This document shows positions 24,001 to 39,000 of a stretch of 64,000 bases of DNA, piece by piece. How positions within the stretch are numbered: the stretch's first letter is position 1; each line of letters opens with the position of its first letter. Under the pieces are notes generated by a model. It did not search any database and was not told where the DNA came from. It worked only from the letters and a program-made list of their open reading frames with translations. Origin of the DNA: Bugula neritina (lineage: Eukaryota; Bryozoa; Gymnolaemata; Cheilostomatida; Bugulidae). The position numbers and the translations under genes were made by a program. The stretch covers positions 19,962,700 through 20,026,699 of the forward strand of contig OZ037768.1 of NCBI GenBank assembly GCA_964035545.1. Direction: 5' to 3'.

Positions 24001-27000
24001 GCAGAATGCTTATGGTAATGCAAAATTGCAGTCCATTTCAAATGAAGTGATTCCAACGTGCAATAGTAATTTATTTTTGAGTTTTACCTTAATTTATAGT
24101 TTATGTGTATCGAGGTATTGTTTACTAGCCAAAGTCAATGTGTGTATTTTGTAAATGAATAGTTTTTCTGCACGTTTTACCCACTTTTTTCAGAAGTGCG
24201 CTGTCAAGCACCTGCTATAAGTACAGACAGTCACATAACATACAGTCAAACACTTGACTGGGAGTGTCATCAGAATGGAGGTTCTTGTCAACTAAATGAA
24301 AGAGTTAAAGTCTTCTGTTCACATGATGATACGACTCCAACTCATCATTTCTGTCAGTTATCAGATAACAACACTGCTGAGTGGTTTCCTTCGTTCTCTT
24401 GTGGTGAGATATACTTCGTCTATAATTATTTATTCATGCTTGGAGGAACGCAGCAAATTGCTCGGGCGTGATGTAGATTAGAAAAAATGCATGCAAAAAT
24501 GAATGAACATCAATGAACACGTTGCCGCTAACATGTCAGTCGCTAGCAAAAAAAAACTTGCTCTATGACTGTGACCAAAAATAGATAAATATAGATAGCT
24601 GTAGCATCTTGACATTTTATCAAACTTATTATGTTCATGGAGATTGTCTTGCCTCTGGTACATGAAGTTAGGTGGCTGATTCATTTCATTGACTTTAATA
24701 TGCATAATAATTACTGCTGATCTTTAAATGAAAAGTTTTCATGTTGAGTAACTGAAATATGTATTTTTAGAAAACAAGGAGTTATCCTGTGGAATTCCTG
24801 GTGATATCTTTGGTATGACATGTACAGATTCTACTTTGTCAGCTGACACTCCTGACTGGCAGCGTTACCCTGATGGCACAGAACTTCCTTGTAGTTGTCA
24901 GTCTGGATTTCATCAAGGTGAGCAAAACTGGGACGTATTTACTATAAAATTTTTCATTAAGTAACTTACACTATGGTTTCCGATCAAATAGCTTTTCAAC
25001 AATCTGAATTTGTTGCAATTTCTTTACTTTTAGTTTCTGAAGAGCCAATCATTGTATGTAACGGAACAAGCAGGCAATGGACACCAACATATGAAATGCC
25101 TTGCATTGGTAAATATACTGAATACTCCTGCTTAAGTGTTTTCAATCATATGTAAGCAGTATTTTTTATTTAAATGTGGCAAAGCTTTGATGATGTCTTA
25201 AAGTCAGAGGTAGCTTATTCCAATTGCTAGACATCTGGTAGGACACTTGACGATGACCTGCTGCGGAGGTAGAGAGAGGTAAGGGTAAGGAAAGTTCAGA
25301 ATGTCTGGTGAGGTAAGTTGGTGGTTGTTTGGTGAGATAGAGTATAATAAGCTGAATGACCAAGAAGACATAGGCGGTAGATATACAAGAGATCAATAGG
25401 AAGAATTTCTGCTTTGATAAATAGAGGTGACGTGTGTTCAGTAGGTGATTTGTGGAAAATAATGCGAATAATGCGTTTTTGAATTAAAAGCAACTTGTTC
25501 AGATGGGTTTTAGGGGCATTTCCCCAAGCTTCTAAGCAATATGTAAGTTTGCTGTTTATCAGACTGTTATATAATAAAATCAAAGCTTTGTATGGTAAAA
25601 ACTTTGAAGCTAAGTATATCATACCAGTTACTTTGTTGAGCTGAGTCCTTAAAGAATTTATATGAGCACACCAGTTTAAGTTAATGTCAATGTTTGTACA
25701 GCTGATACCAACCTGTCAAACCTAACAGAAGATTCAAAGTCGCAGCTAATCAGTTTAGACAATGGACTTCGTCTACTTGTGGAATGTAATGAAAATAGCT
25801 CCATGTCACCATCTTATCCTTCTAGAAGGGAACTTCTTGAGGTTCAGAATTTGACAGATTCTCCTATCAACTGTTACAGTAAGTGAAGTCATTAACTTGC
25901 AGCTGAAGTAAAACTGGATGTTGATTATGGAATACTTTTACGTCTTCATGTTTACAGTTTCTATAAATGTCACCAACTTTTAATTTATAGCCGGATGCCA
26001 AGCAATTGATATACAGTCAGCAATTCAATATTCACGGTTAATTCCCCATCACCGTGTTTATTCCGTTGGAGCTGAAGTTGTAATAGGTTGTCAGGAGGGG
26101 AAAGCAATAGACAATGAATTTGGTAAATACTTTTGCACATTAGCTTATGGGCGATATTGTGTATTATATTATGTGTAATGTATCTATTGTATTAGAATAA
26201 TATTGTGTTTATTGTTTCTTAGGCTATGTTGTTGCTAAATGCGAGCTGACTGCAAATCAAGCAGTGGAATGGTCATTTCCTTCTAACCTGTCTTGTAAAA
26301 GTAAGTTTTTATGTTCTTTGATTTCATCAACAAAATATGAATTCCGCATATAAATTACTCTTGAATCATTCCAACTGTTTCAGTTGCTGAGTTTACATCA
26401 TTATTTTTTAGACTTCATATTTCATTCATCATCAACAACAACTTTAAGGAATCACAAGTAAGATAAAGCAATTATATTATATTTTTTGTAAATATAGTCG
26501 ATTTTGTGTGTACATTTTTGATTTTTCTATTATGCAGTCACATAATTTCTCTGTCACATTTTACAAACTTTTTAGTTCATATGTTGCAAAAGTTTATGAC
26601 TCTTTGGTATTTGTAGGAACCTTGGGCCACTAGAGTTTTCAGGTTTGTTGGGTTCATTTTGAACACGTTTACAAGTGTTTGTAATAAAAGCAGACAAAGA
26701 TGCATTTTTTATTAAACAATTACCACAACAAAAATAGTTATCCAATTTGTTCTTAGTCTAAAGGTTGCTCCAACCTTATATCCTGTTTACAACTGTTTCA
26801 TAGTGTGTAACCTTGAAAACAACTCTTCTCTATCAAATTAAAACTACAAAAATATGCAGGTTGTGATGTGTGTACTACATTTCATAGATAAGTTAACAAA
26901 GATAGCTATCCAAGTAGAAGTCAGTTCAAATGCCGGTCATAAAAACAGATTAACCGACACTGCTCTGAGCAACTCCTGGGTTTCTGAAGCTACTTCACAA

Positions 27001-30000
27001 CAATGGCTTATGGCAACATGGACTGGGATATATTCTGTAACCGTTATTAGACTCTACTTACCCAGGATGCTAGGTAAATCAGTTAATTCATAAATCAGTG
27101 GATGTTTTACAAGTAACAATAGTAACCTTTATGTTTCAATTATATTTCTACATGCAATTTTGATGTTATAAAAGAATACTATAATGGTTTATTGACCTTT
27201 CGTGTTATGTCTTGCACACTTTTGTTGTAGCTAACATTCATGTGATGTCCACAATGGTATCCAACACTACAGACCCACCTTCTATAAACAGTAATAGTTG
27301 GATAGTAGATGAATTCATAGAGGGTGCATTTACACAGAATATTACAGACCTCCACTATGATGTAGGAGATGTACAGGGATACGCCATAGCTCTTCTGTCT
27401 GGATACAGTGAAGGGTTGGGAGTGAAAGAGCTAGAGGTTTATGGCATTGGTGAGATTCAGACTAATTTTGTTATGAAATCAAATGCCATGTACATGTTAT
27501 ATGCCGACAAAGTGACAGACTAATTTTATTCCAGTTCAAGTTGCAAATTCAGGTTCCCTCTGTTTTCTGGTTGTATAATATGTTAGTATTGTAGGTAACC
27601 TGTTGACCAAACAACATTCCGTGTCGTCTAAAAGCGGAAATCCGAACTTTGCAGTAGATGGATTGTTAGTGAGAGTTCCAGAAATTACATCTGTGTTCAG
27701 ATCAGATCCTGGTCTGAATGAGTGGTGGTCTGTGTTTCTTAGAGATGTCTACCAGATTGGTGTTATATCTGTCATCAACACTGACAATGGTGAGATCGAA
27801 GATCTCGTTCTCACAAACTTGTTTCTGGACATATCAATATCTACTACTTTCTGTGCTGCTTTACATGCTAGTCGTAACGCTCTTTAGTTCATGTTAGGAA
27901 TAGAACTTTAATTGTTTTGAGTCATCAGTTAACTGAATCGATATTAATATATACATAGCTTATCCGTTTAACTGTGCTACAAGGTCACCTAGCTACATAT
28001 GATAAGATGACAAACAATAAAACAAATAAAATCAAATTTTCAGAACTGGAGCTACCGATAAAGATTCTGATAGCAATAAGCACCAATGAAACACTAAATC
28101 CATCACTAAATGGTTCTTGGAAAGAAGTTCATGTTCAGGAGAGACCAGTTTTACATACATTGACTGTGAAATATTCTCCTACAATCAGTGCCTCACACAT
28201 CGCTCTGTTACATGAAGGAAATGGCACTTTGGTTATAGATGAGGTCATAGTTATTGGTTACAGACTTGGTAAGTGTTTTTACCATAATCAGTTTTAACAA
28301 GGACCGTTGTGCCACGAGAACTATTACTTCTGTTTAACGTATGTACTTAATGGCATACAATTTCTACTTTACCTGTATAGATGACTACACTGCATTACCA
28401 ACCACCACCATTCAGCCTGGAACCCATGGAAATACTGATTGGTTGACAGTCAACTTGGGGGTTTCAAGACGGGTTTACACTATCATTGTCTTGCCAGACA
28501 GCTCTAGTAAGTGGACAGTTTCTGTGTTTTTTATTTTTGGATCTCAGATTATAATCGAAGCAGGTATCATTCAAGTTGTTTTTTCACAAGGCATATAATG
28601 TTGAGCGGATAATTATCACGTATGTACCAAAAAACTAAATTATTTATTTTTACTGCTCTCTATATGTTTTATCATATTTAATTATTCTTCTGTTGAATTA
28701 AATTTCTAAATGACTATTAAGTGGAGTTGTGTTCAACTTCTGTGTTGTGCTTGTAGATTCTCCTAGCAGTACAGCTGATGTGCATGTACTGACATCTCAA
28801 GCTAAATCTATTAAGAACATTGTATTGGTGAATGACCGAGTCTGGTCGAGAAAATCTTTGGAAAAAGAATTACTTAGAGCTCCATATGGAGTTGTGACAC
28901 TCAGTCCTCCTCAGTATATTCAACATATTGCTTTACTCACAGCTTCTGATAGTAACTTGCGAATTTCTGAAGTGATGGTTCTTGGAAGAGGTTAGTTTAG
29001 TATGATGTGTGTCAAATTTTAGAGACCAGACCAATATTTTTGCAATTCATACTTGTTAACAAAGTCAAGTTTTGTTTATTTTAAACAAAGCATTGTGATA
29101 AGTTTTCAGTGTCACATGGTGCGTATACATCTTCCTAATAAAATATTTTCTGCTGCTGTTTATTAGCTCCTTCAATATTTTCCTGAAGTTTCATCACTAT
29201 AAGCTCTAATTTAATATATTTGTATTAGGTAGAATGCAGCGTCTCTAACTTTACCCTTCTCTCTTTCTGATGTGTTCTGTCTGTTGAATTTTCAAGCAAG
29301 ATGCTGTGTAACAGAAGTATAATTATTATGTTGTATGCTCTGTTTCTAGGACAAGGGTGTATGTTTAAAACTGGCATGGAGAATTTTGCTTCCTATGCTG
29401 AAGATAACTTTGACTTGAACAACAGGCATGTTGGTAGTAGCTTTAATCTGGATTGTAAATCAAAGCTCTGGCAGAAGAAGTGTGAAAACTGTTCCTCAAA
29501 AGTATCCTGTGTATACAAGATTGGCAGTGATGGAACCAGCTTTGATATGGTGTGGGATGTGACTGAGCAGCAGAAACTCTACTGTAGAAGTACGCCTCTA
29601 TTTTTAATCTCGAAATGATAGGAAGCTAAGATTATGCTATGTGGTTTCACAGAGTTGATTGTTAGACACTCAAGTGTTTTTAGTGACTCATTACAGTACA
29701 ACTCAATTCCTATAATTAAACTTTTAAAATGAATATATTGTCAGTACAAAAGATTTTAACACACTGCCACTGGCTGTTTGTTTGAGGTTGGGGGTTATGA
29801 TGGCTTCTAAACAATTGGCAATCTTTTTCAGATTCCAGTGTATGTCTGGTCAATGATATTCAGTTCTCTGCTGTTTCTCTTCCTTCTCACTTTTCTGTAA
29901 GATCTGAGGCTGAGTATATTTTTCCTGGAGATTCTATTCCTGTCTTTTGCCCTGGTTCATCCGCAACACCACGTTACACACTGCTTTGCTCGTAAGTTTA

Positions 30001-33000
30001 TCAATAAAGTGTATCCAATCACCTGCTATTATAAGCATTTAATTAAACTGCTATATTTAGTAAATATGTTATACAATGCAGGTCTTCATTAACATGGCAA
30101 CTGAAATCAAATCTCTCAACATCTTGTCCACAAGAAGACATGACTGGCAAGAATCTGGCTTCTTTGGGCTCTGCCAGTCAGAGTTCAATATCTCTAGGAA
30201 GTGCTGATGTAGCGATTGATGGTGTAACTAATTTTACTAGTGGTGCTGACGTGTACACAGCAACTTTGTGGGCACCAAACCAATGGTGGAAAGTAGATCT
30301 TGGTCATATCATTGCACTATCTAAAGTCACTATCGTCTTCCCTAATGATCAAGGTTTGCTGAATCAAATTATTTTCCAGGGAAAAATTAGCATAAATGAA
30401 TATATGCATCTGTTGATAAGTCACTGCACTACTCTTTCATTTGTCTGTCAGTTCCAGTTTTAAATTGTTTTGGGATGCTTTAGATTATCTACTGTTGATA
30501 ATTATTTAATTTGCATTCTCTACTTAGTTTGAAATGTTTTACCAGGGCTCATACTCTTTATTTATTGTGTTATGTTTTAGACACTTACATTTGGAGGCAT
30601 GATCTTCACATTCTCACCTCAGCTGTGACAGAATATTATTCTGATATTTCCCTAAATACTCCCTCCTGGTATTCTTCATATCTGTACGAAGGAACTCCTA
30701 CTGATCAGATTCTTATTCTGAATCTAGACAAGGAGGCACCTGCTAGACAGGTTGCACTCTTCTCAGTCCAGAACTCTTCATTAGCTCTGCAAGAGGTCGA
30801 GGTGTATGGTAAAAGTATGTACTCAAATATATTGCTATTTAAATATTTTGCCCATTATAACTTGTTCAACTTTCAATAACCATTTTGTAATTGCACTGCC
30901 ACAGTGTCTCAACCACACCTATTGTAACGTCCAAGTTATGTATAACAACGTAGTTATGCTAATCATTTGATATTTGTTAGCATGCATTCTCACTTTTGCC
31001 GGGTATTTTTATGTTGAAATATTTATGCTGTGTCTTGAAATTATTTTCAGGCCACCTTCTTACATCAATGTGAACAAGAAAAATATAAATCGTACTTATT
31101 GTTTTTGCCATGGAGAAATTATCTGTTTAGGTAACTTGGCTCGGTTTGGTGCTGTATCAAGTAGCACCGGTTCTCCTCCCAGTGGCTCTCACAAAGCCAA
31201 TGATGAAGTGATTGGTTCACACAAGTACTTTATGTCACAGGATGAAGTTTTTAGGTCATGGTGGATGGTGGATCTTGATCACCTCTCGTGGTTATCTTCA
31301 GTTTATATTTACACAGCCGGTTAGTTGCTTTTTTGTTTTACATAGTTTAGCCAGCTCTCCATACACTGCTTGCATTTCTCTGCATACTCTGTCTTGTAGC
31401 CAGTCAAATTTCAAAGAGCTTTGATTTGTTTCCAGGTATTCTCGATCAGCAATTTGATGTCTACACATCAGTGGATGAGGAGAGAAGCTGTTGGGGAGAA
31501 ACTCCATTAACTTGTGCATCTATGTTTCTTGTGTTGAATGAAAGTACACTTGGCCTATTGGAAGAATCTGTGTTAGCTAGAGTAGTAGCTGTAGTGTCTG
31601 AATCTTCTACACTAATACTTGAAGAAGTACTGATATTTGGTGAAACTCCTTCAGGTAGATGTAATAATCATAAGGTTTAGCTTAATTTTGAAGCCTTCAG
31701 ATATCTAGCTTTAAATGTGACAGAGCTGTTCAGATTTTTCTACTTGATTTTCTTAGCGTGGTAAACACATGCTGATCACATGCTGTTTTCAGAAAACCTA
31801 GCTTTCGAGAAACCTACAGCAATGAGATCTACTGCTGGAAATGAAGCTAGACTTGCTGTAGACGGCATGTGGAGTACATATTGTCAAACCGACAGTCTCA
31901 GTACCCAGTGGTGGATGGTGGATCTGGAGAAGTTGTATCTGATCAGTGAGATTGTTGTTTTTTGGCACCAAAACCAAACAGGTCTGTTGCAAATGTTAAG
32001 TATAGGTAGCAATTAAAAATATGTACGGACACAGTAATTTTTGTGTTCACTAAAAATATTTTTGTAGGAATATATTTCTAAACAGAAATATTTGTCGAAT
32101 ATGGACATGATTTGCAACAACTGCTTTTCTTAAGTTTGTTTTTTTCCTTTCAACAATGAACTTATTTTTGGAATTTCAGTCACAGATTTTGCTCGTCTAA
32201 TTTATATAACAACATCTCGGGACAATGCAACTGGAAATGTTTCTGACTTTACTTGGAATGATGACTTCACAGAGTCTTTGAACCAACCAGCAATTAGTTA
32301 TTACAGATACGAGAAATGGAGCCTGTCCAGAAGAGTGAACATATCTGTTGGCTTTGGTTTTGGAGTTCACATTAGAGAATTCTTGGTTTTTGGTAGTGGT
32401 GAGTTGTTTTCTGCAACAGTTATGATGTATGTTATACTTGTGCATTTTAAATATCTTGATGATTTACGATATTTTACTGCGCTTTTCTTGCGATATAATT
32501 TAGGATGTTTTTTTTACCATTTTACTGTAACACTACAATCGCTTTTCAGATAATATCAGCAGTGTATGCATGATGAAAGATATTGATTCTGAACTTCCTA
32601 AAGTTCATGCTGGTAGTAAGATTATACTAGAGTCAGTGTCTGATTATATCCGACCTGGAGAGAATATTTCTCTTGTCTGTCCTCAAGGTCAAGGTTTCAA
32701 CACATCCTCTCACGATTTCTCATTGGTTGAAACTCTAGTTTGCTCGTGAGTAATTCAATGGTTGACTGCCAAATGGGTTTGTTGTAAAAGCCATTTATTT
32801 TCTATCGTTATTTATTCTAGTATTTCATGTAATGGCGTTTATTTAGGAAAATTAATTGATTCTGACTTGGTATTTGATTTATTTTGATATATTTTAATTT
32901 TATCCAACTTTTGAATGTTTTTTATAATTTTTTTTAAATCTTCAGGAGAGGAACCTGGGCAAGTCATGAAGAATCCATCAGTTGCATGGGTAAACTCACT

Positions 33001-36000
33001 ACTCCTTGCTTCATTGAAAAGTGTTTTCTAGTGTTGAGAAGTTTTTTATTATAATTGCTTCCAAGTTGTTTATATATAATGTGACTGAGTTAGCAATATG
33101 TATCTCCATGCATTATGGTATGATTTGTATCTGTCTATAGATATAGCCTGTGAACCACCATCAAACAGTTCAATGTACGAGTACTCCGGTAACGTCACAA
33201 TAGATAACTTGATACCTCTAAATCAGACTCTACTACTAACATGTGATAATGGAATATCATATGAATCTCAGTGCAGTAGAAATGGTAACACGAGATTTGG
33301 ACAGTGGATTCCGCCTCTCTCTTGTGGTACGGTTTTTAGGCTTCTGCTAATAAAAAATGTCTGAAAACATGATTTTTGTAACTTTGAAACTAGAAACACG
33401 TCTGCAATAATTGGTTTTACAGACTACCAAGAATGCAGTTCGTTCAGTCAACCTGATATATGGGAAAGAGAGTTGGAGATGTTTAGAATTGATAGAAAAC
33501 AAGAAAATATTATTCTCCTTCATAACTCTGTGGTGTTTAATTGTATGGAGGGTTACCATGGGAACACGTCTGAGTACATCTGCATGATGTAAGTCATTTT
33601 ACAAGTGATACTTTATAAATCTATAGATTGTGTCTGAAAGATTTATAATTCTTTTTAAGGAAAGTGTGTGCTCTATTAAAGAAATAGTGTGTTAATAATT
33701 TATAAACATTTCTTTACAAAGACAGATAAAAAAATTATGAATATTTCCACCCTCATATATGGCTCCCTGCTTCTAACAACAAATAGAAATGCCAATGTCT
33801 TTGTACTAATATACTCTTTCTTGTAAGTTTATTTCGATACACTTTTTCATTCTATGGTTACACATTTGTACATGCAGTGATTCCTCTGGTCTAGTGTCAT
33901 TGGCAGCTGTTCATCAAAGTTCTGACTCTTGTACTGGTTAGTATCAATTGCATTACATTTAGTTGCAATATATATTTATTCCCGAGTTCATTAAAAAATA
34001 CCCATCTTTTTTAATGCTTTGATTTAGAGATCTTGTTTGCAACTTTCATTCTATTCCAATATTTACAGTGAATATGTGCCCTGCACCATCTGTTGCTCAC
34101 TATTCTGGTTACACCAAACAGTATACTGCTGACTGTATAAATGGTAACTCGTGTCAAGTTGGAGAGACTGTGGAACTCAAGTGTACAGATGAGGAAACAG
34201 AACCTCTAAATAAACACATCTGTGAGAGTTCTTCTAATCAGACAGACTGGCTCCCTCGGTCTACCTGTGGTGAGTTTTTATCTCATAACAAGTTTCACTT
34301 GCTTTTTTGTAATAAATATATAAAGCATGCTTTCTATTATTAAGTTTAATCTCTATGAATTATTTATAACGCAGCAAAATGTAGACAAAAAATATGCTTG
34401 TTGTTATTTATGGAGTGTGTTTTTAGTTTAATCTCTTGATATATTGCATATGATATAATAAACTCTTGCGGCAAGTTCAAGGTTTATAAAATAGAGCACT
34501 TTTCTGCCATGCGTAAGAATAGATATACTATCATTGAATAGTCACTTGTCCTATTTTTTTAGATACAAATTGTGGTCTACCTCCAAGAATCTATGGTTTA
34601 GACTGTACAAATAACATACCTATAGAGTTGAACTCAGAACATCAGAAGTTTCCCAACAGTACGAGAATAGAATGTTCATGTCTTGCTGGTTTTGAACCAG
34701 TTAATATCACTCAACTTATCTACATGACTTGTAATGGTGAAATTGGTGAATGGGTTCTTTCCTCCGTCAACCCATGCATCTGTAAGTTGCAACATTGTTA
34801 ATTTTTTTAAACGCTGCTTGCATCCTCTGCTCATACCATCTCATAAGCGTGTTGGTTTATTGAATTGGGGGAGATGGTACAATCCATCAAAGAATTTGAG
34901 CTCTGTAAAAGCAATTTTTACTTTTGTGTCGTGAAATTATTTCTATGTGATCACAAAGTCAATGATACATTCTGATACATTCATAATTTATTGTCCTTTT
35001 TACCATTTCTACTACAAAATTGTGCCTGCAATAGGTGCATAAAACTTTACTTGTTTGTTTTAAAAACAAACATTATAAGATCATATAATTACAATTATAT
35101 TAAAACTGTCATACATTCAACTCATCATTATGTAAAAAAATTAATCAATAATGGATTTGTGTAGTGATGACTGAAGAAACATGGTCAGCCAACAGTACTC
35201 AACTGCTGTATGCTAAACTAGATGAATATCCAGTGAGAGCTACAGTGTGCAATACTGGGTTTTACATGGATGTGTCATACCCTAACAAACACCTTGTGTT
35301 TGATGTCACACCAGCTGAGGATATTGAAGATACAGAAGTCATATGTCTGCGTATGTTCTGTTTGTAAAAATGATTAAACTTTATGAAAAATGTATTCATT
35401 TTAAAAAGTAATGTCTGAAAATACTTAAAATTAATGCCTGAAAATACTTTGTTCAGTTTACTGGATTTTATTATTGTCATAATTTGCACCAATACTATAA
35501 TGTGTTTCTTTGAATAGGTTCTGACACAATAATAATACATTGGTAATTTAGGCATTTATTCAAATAAGATCGGTGAACACAGTTACTCTTCACTGTATAG
35601 TGCTGCACTTTCATTTTAATTGATGTTGTAATGTGCAGCTGGTTGTGATATCAATGACATACTCTCCATGGACACCAATCTCACTGCCGAACCTCTTAAG
35701 CACTCCTATGGGCCAAACGAAGAACTAGTTGTTAATTGTGGAAATGGTAGAGAACTATCTGGGCTAGAGAGTAAGTTGGTCATGAGATATTGTTTTATTA
35801 TGTTACTTCATTTGTTACAAAAAGTATTTTCATATAAGTATATATGCATTAGCTTTGTGCTATTATTTTGTTTTTCTATCTCATTGCACAGTCTGGGAAA
35901 GAATTATAAAATGTGTAAAAGTTGAAGTTTATGATGTCCAAACTGGCGGTAATGTGACAGAACTGAGATGGAGTGATCTTCCTTCAGGATTTAATTGTAC

Positions 36001-39000
36001 AGGTGAGACTCGTTAGATGTTTTACGTTCAATCTCTTACTTCTGGTGTTGATGTTACTTATGGAGTAATTTATATTTTAAACATTTGTTATGCATTTGTT
36101 TAACTATTTAGTTTTAGCCACTTTAAACCTGGCTCTATGAACTGCAAACACTACTTTGTGTTATCATGATGTTTTAAACCAATAATTGATGCTATTAACT
36201 TTTTCAGAGTCTGTAAATGATTCAACACCTGTTCCAGCTGGCATCAAGTGAGTTTATATTTCATGTAATCATAATAATTTGCTTTATATAATTGATTGAA
36301 AACATGTATAGTGACAAATGCTTGCCTCAAAATTGCTGAAGATGTTATAAAAGATCAGATTTCAATGTCCAACTTTCGTCATTTTGTAGGAAATTTGAAC
36401 CAATTATATATGCTGGTAAGATGCTTTTCATTATTGTTGCTCTGCAAAAGCTTCTGGGTTTTGCTTTCGCTACTGGTTTGTACCAGTGATCCATGATTAA
36501 AGTTCTATAGTATAATGAACTAACTACTAATTTATTGAAACTGGTATATATTTGTTACTGTAGGTGACATAAAGCTGGCTATTGTATCGGTTGGCGATAT
36601 AATGGTTAGTTCTAGCGGAGAATACAGAAGTCAGCTGGTTGACTACAGGCTGGATTACATTTGGCAATCACAGGCAACTCACAATCAATGGGCCATGTTG
36701 AATTTAAGAACTTTCATCTCTGTTATCACTGTTCGACTTTTCTTCCCAAATGAAAATGGTTAGTCTTTCTATTTTCTCTGTCAATCACATTCAGTTTTCT
36801 AGTGTTTTAGCTCAAATCACTGTTTGGATCATTTTTTAGTGTCAACTATTGCTTTAAGTCTTACTTTTGTATTTTATACAATGTTCAGTTGCACATGAAC
36901 TTTGCCTTTTTTGTAATTACTACACTATTAGGGATACCAAAAATTGAGAAGTTGTCTATTCTATCTACACTCTCCTCCAATGATCAAACACCCGATTTTG
37001 ATGATGGCTTCTGGGTAAAACACTTCTACTCGGAGCAACCAATCGTTGGTGACACGAAAGACTTCAACTTTGATGTTGGAACTGTTAGATGTTACAAGAT
37101 AGCTCTGCATTCAAACAGCTCCCAGGGACTTGCCTTAAGAGAGATTCAAACCTACTATTTAGGTATAGATAAACTGCCTGACACTTGCCTGTATCCATAG
37201 TCTATTTTGAAACCTTTAAAAAATCTTACTTTACGATAGTTTTTGATTGCGCATGTCTCCCAATCAATTATTTTTTATTTTCAGCTAATCTGCTTCATAT
37301 CAACTCTACGGCTGTTAGTAGCACCTCAGTTGAAAATTCTACTGCGAAAAATGTTATCGATGGAGTAGCTGTTACATCAGATCGTAATTCCTATTTTAAG
37401 TCTTTGGCTGGGAGACACCCTTGGCTAGCTTTGTATCTTGGTGATCGATATTTCTTGATAGACATCGCATTGGTGATGAACAGCAATGGTGAGTATAAAG
37501 TATAAACACGGTTGGAGTTTGCTTGAAAAGTTACAGACAAACCAAACGCACACACACACGCACACGCACACGCACACGCACACGCACACACACACACATC
37601 TTACTAATATTTTTATTCATATGTTTTAGATGTAACTGGTACAAACACCTCTCTCTTCTACAAGCTGGATATAGATACTTCAGCTATTTACGAATCAGGA
37701 AACAGTATGTGGACTGATATTGGTTCCTTAAGTGTAGACTCACCAAATGTTATGATAGTCAGTCACCCTGTGGATGTGTTTGCTAGTCACCTGGCTGTGG
37801 TTGGACAGAGTAATCGTAGTCTTATTATTAATGAGATAATGGTGTTTGGTTACACTCTCAGTAAGTCATAGCTAAATTGTGATTTGTTTCGTTGTTTTTA
37901 TAGTTTAGCCTATTTTACCGTGTCGGCTGATCAAATTTGTTCAGTACTTGATCATTTTGTTATAACAATATTATGAATATCTTACAAATTCAATGAGTCA
38001 GAGCTGAGTGTTATAACGTGTTACTGATCTGATTTTTGTTCATTTACAACTCAACTTATATTACAGGAAACTTTGCTGGTGATAGTGAGACTATGCAGAG
38101 TTCAGAAGAATTGGTGGGAGTAACTGGAGCTGAGAATGCAGTTGACGGTCTGATATTTGATGAAAGTGTTTATTCTCAAACAGATTCAGATGGACATCAA
38201 TGGTGGAGAGTGGATCTGTTGGCTTTACGCAGAGTTTATTCCATTGTCATTTACTCTAGTCTGGAGGGTAAGTAGCTGTTTCGTTTTATGTTATTAGTGA
38301 TCTGGCCAATTGCTTCTGCAGATTTTGCATCATTGCGGTGATAGTATATATCTAGTAGTTGAAAGTTTTGTAGGTTTCTTTTTCAATTATGCCATTTTAT
38401 TTCAGACTCTCCAGCATCAAATATCCAAGTATTGGGTAGTCAAGGTGTAACTGCTGGAAACCCACATCTGTACAAGAATACATGGGCTCTAGAGTTATAT
38501 AATGGCATTGCATTTGTATCTCCATATTTCGAACTTCACCTGGACCAATCCAAACTACTTCGTCATTTTGCTATACTATCTGAAGAAGATGTTGGTTTAC
38601 TACTGACTGAAGTAGAGCTCTATGGAAATGGTAGCTCTATCTATATCACATTTACAGTGAAATGTTTTTACTATTACTCTATATTGATATTTTTAGGTTG
38701 ATACAATGTTGACATAGCGCTTTATGTTATTCAGCTTCGGGCACATAACATTCAATCTTCTGACTGCATGCTGAACGCTATGTTAATAGTTACGTGTAGA
38801 TTACAATTAATGTATTCTTAGGCTGCACTACAATGTCAATGTATCCTTTTTCAGTTTGAAATTATTCAATTTTAGATAACGCCTGTGTTTTCAAACCTGG
38901 TGAAGAAAGCTACGCTAATTTAGCTGATGATGCCACAGACTTTAGACGCAGATATCCTGGAGAGTCCTTTGAACTAAAATGTCCTCAGTCTATGTCAGTT

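Noticed and set aside
23959-24193. Extra CCP-c tail exon near 24003-24055 (TGCAGAATGCTTATGGTAATGC)
   Set aside because: It echoes the real exon at 23897-23958, but the donor is missing and the frame does not fit; probably a decayed duplicate.
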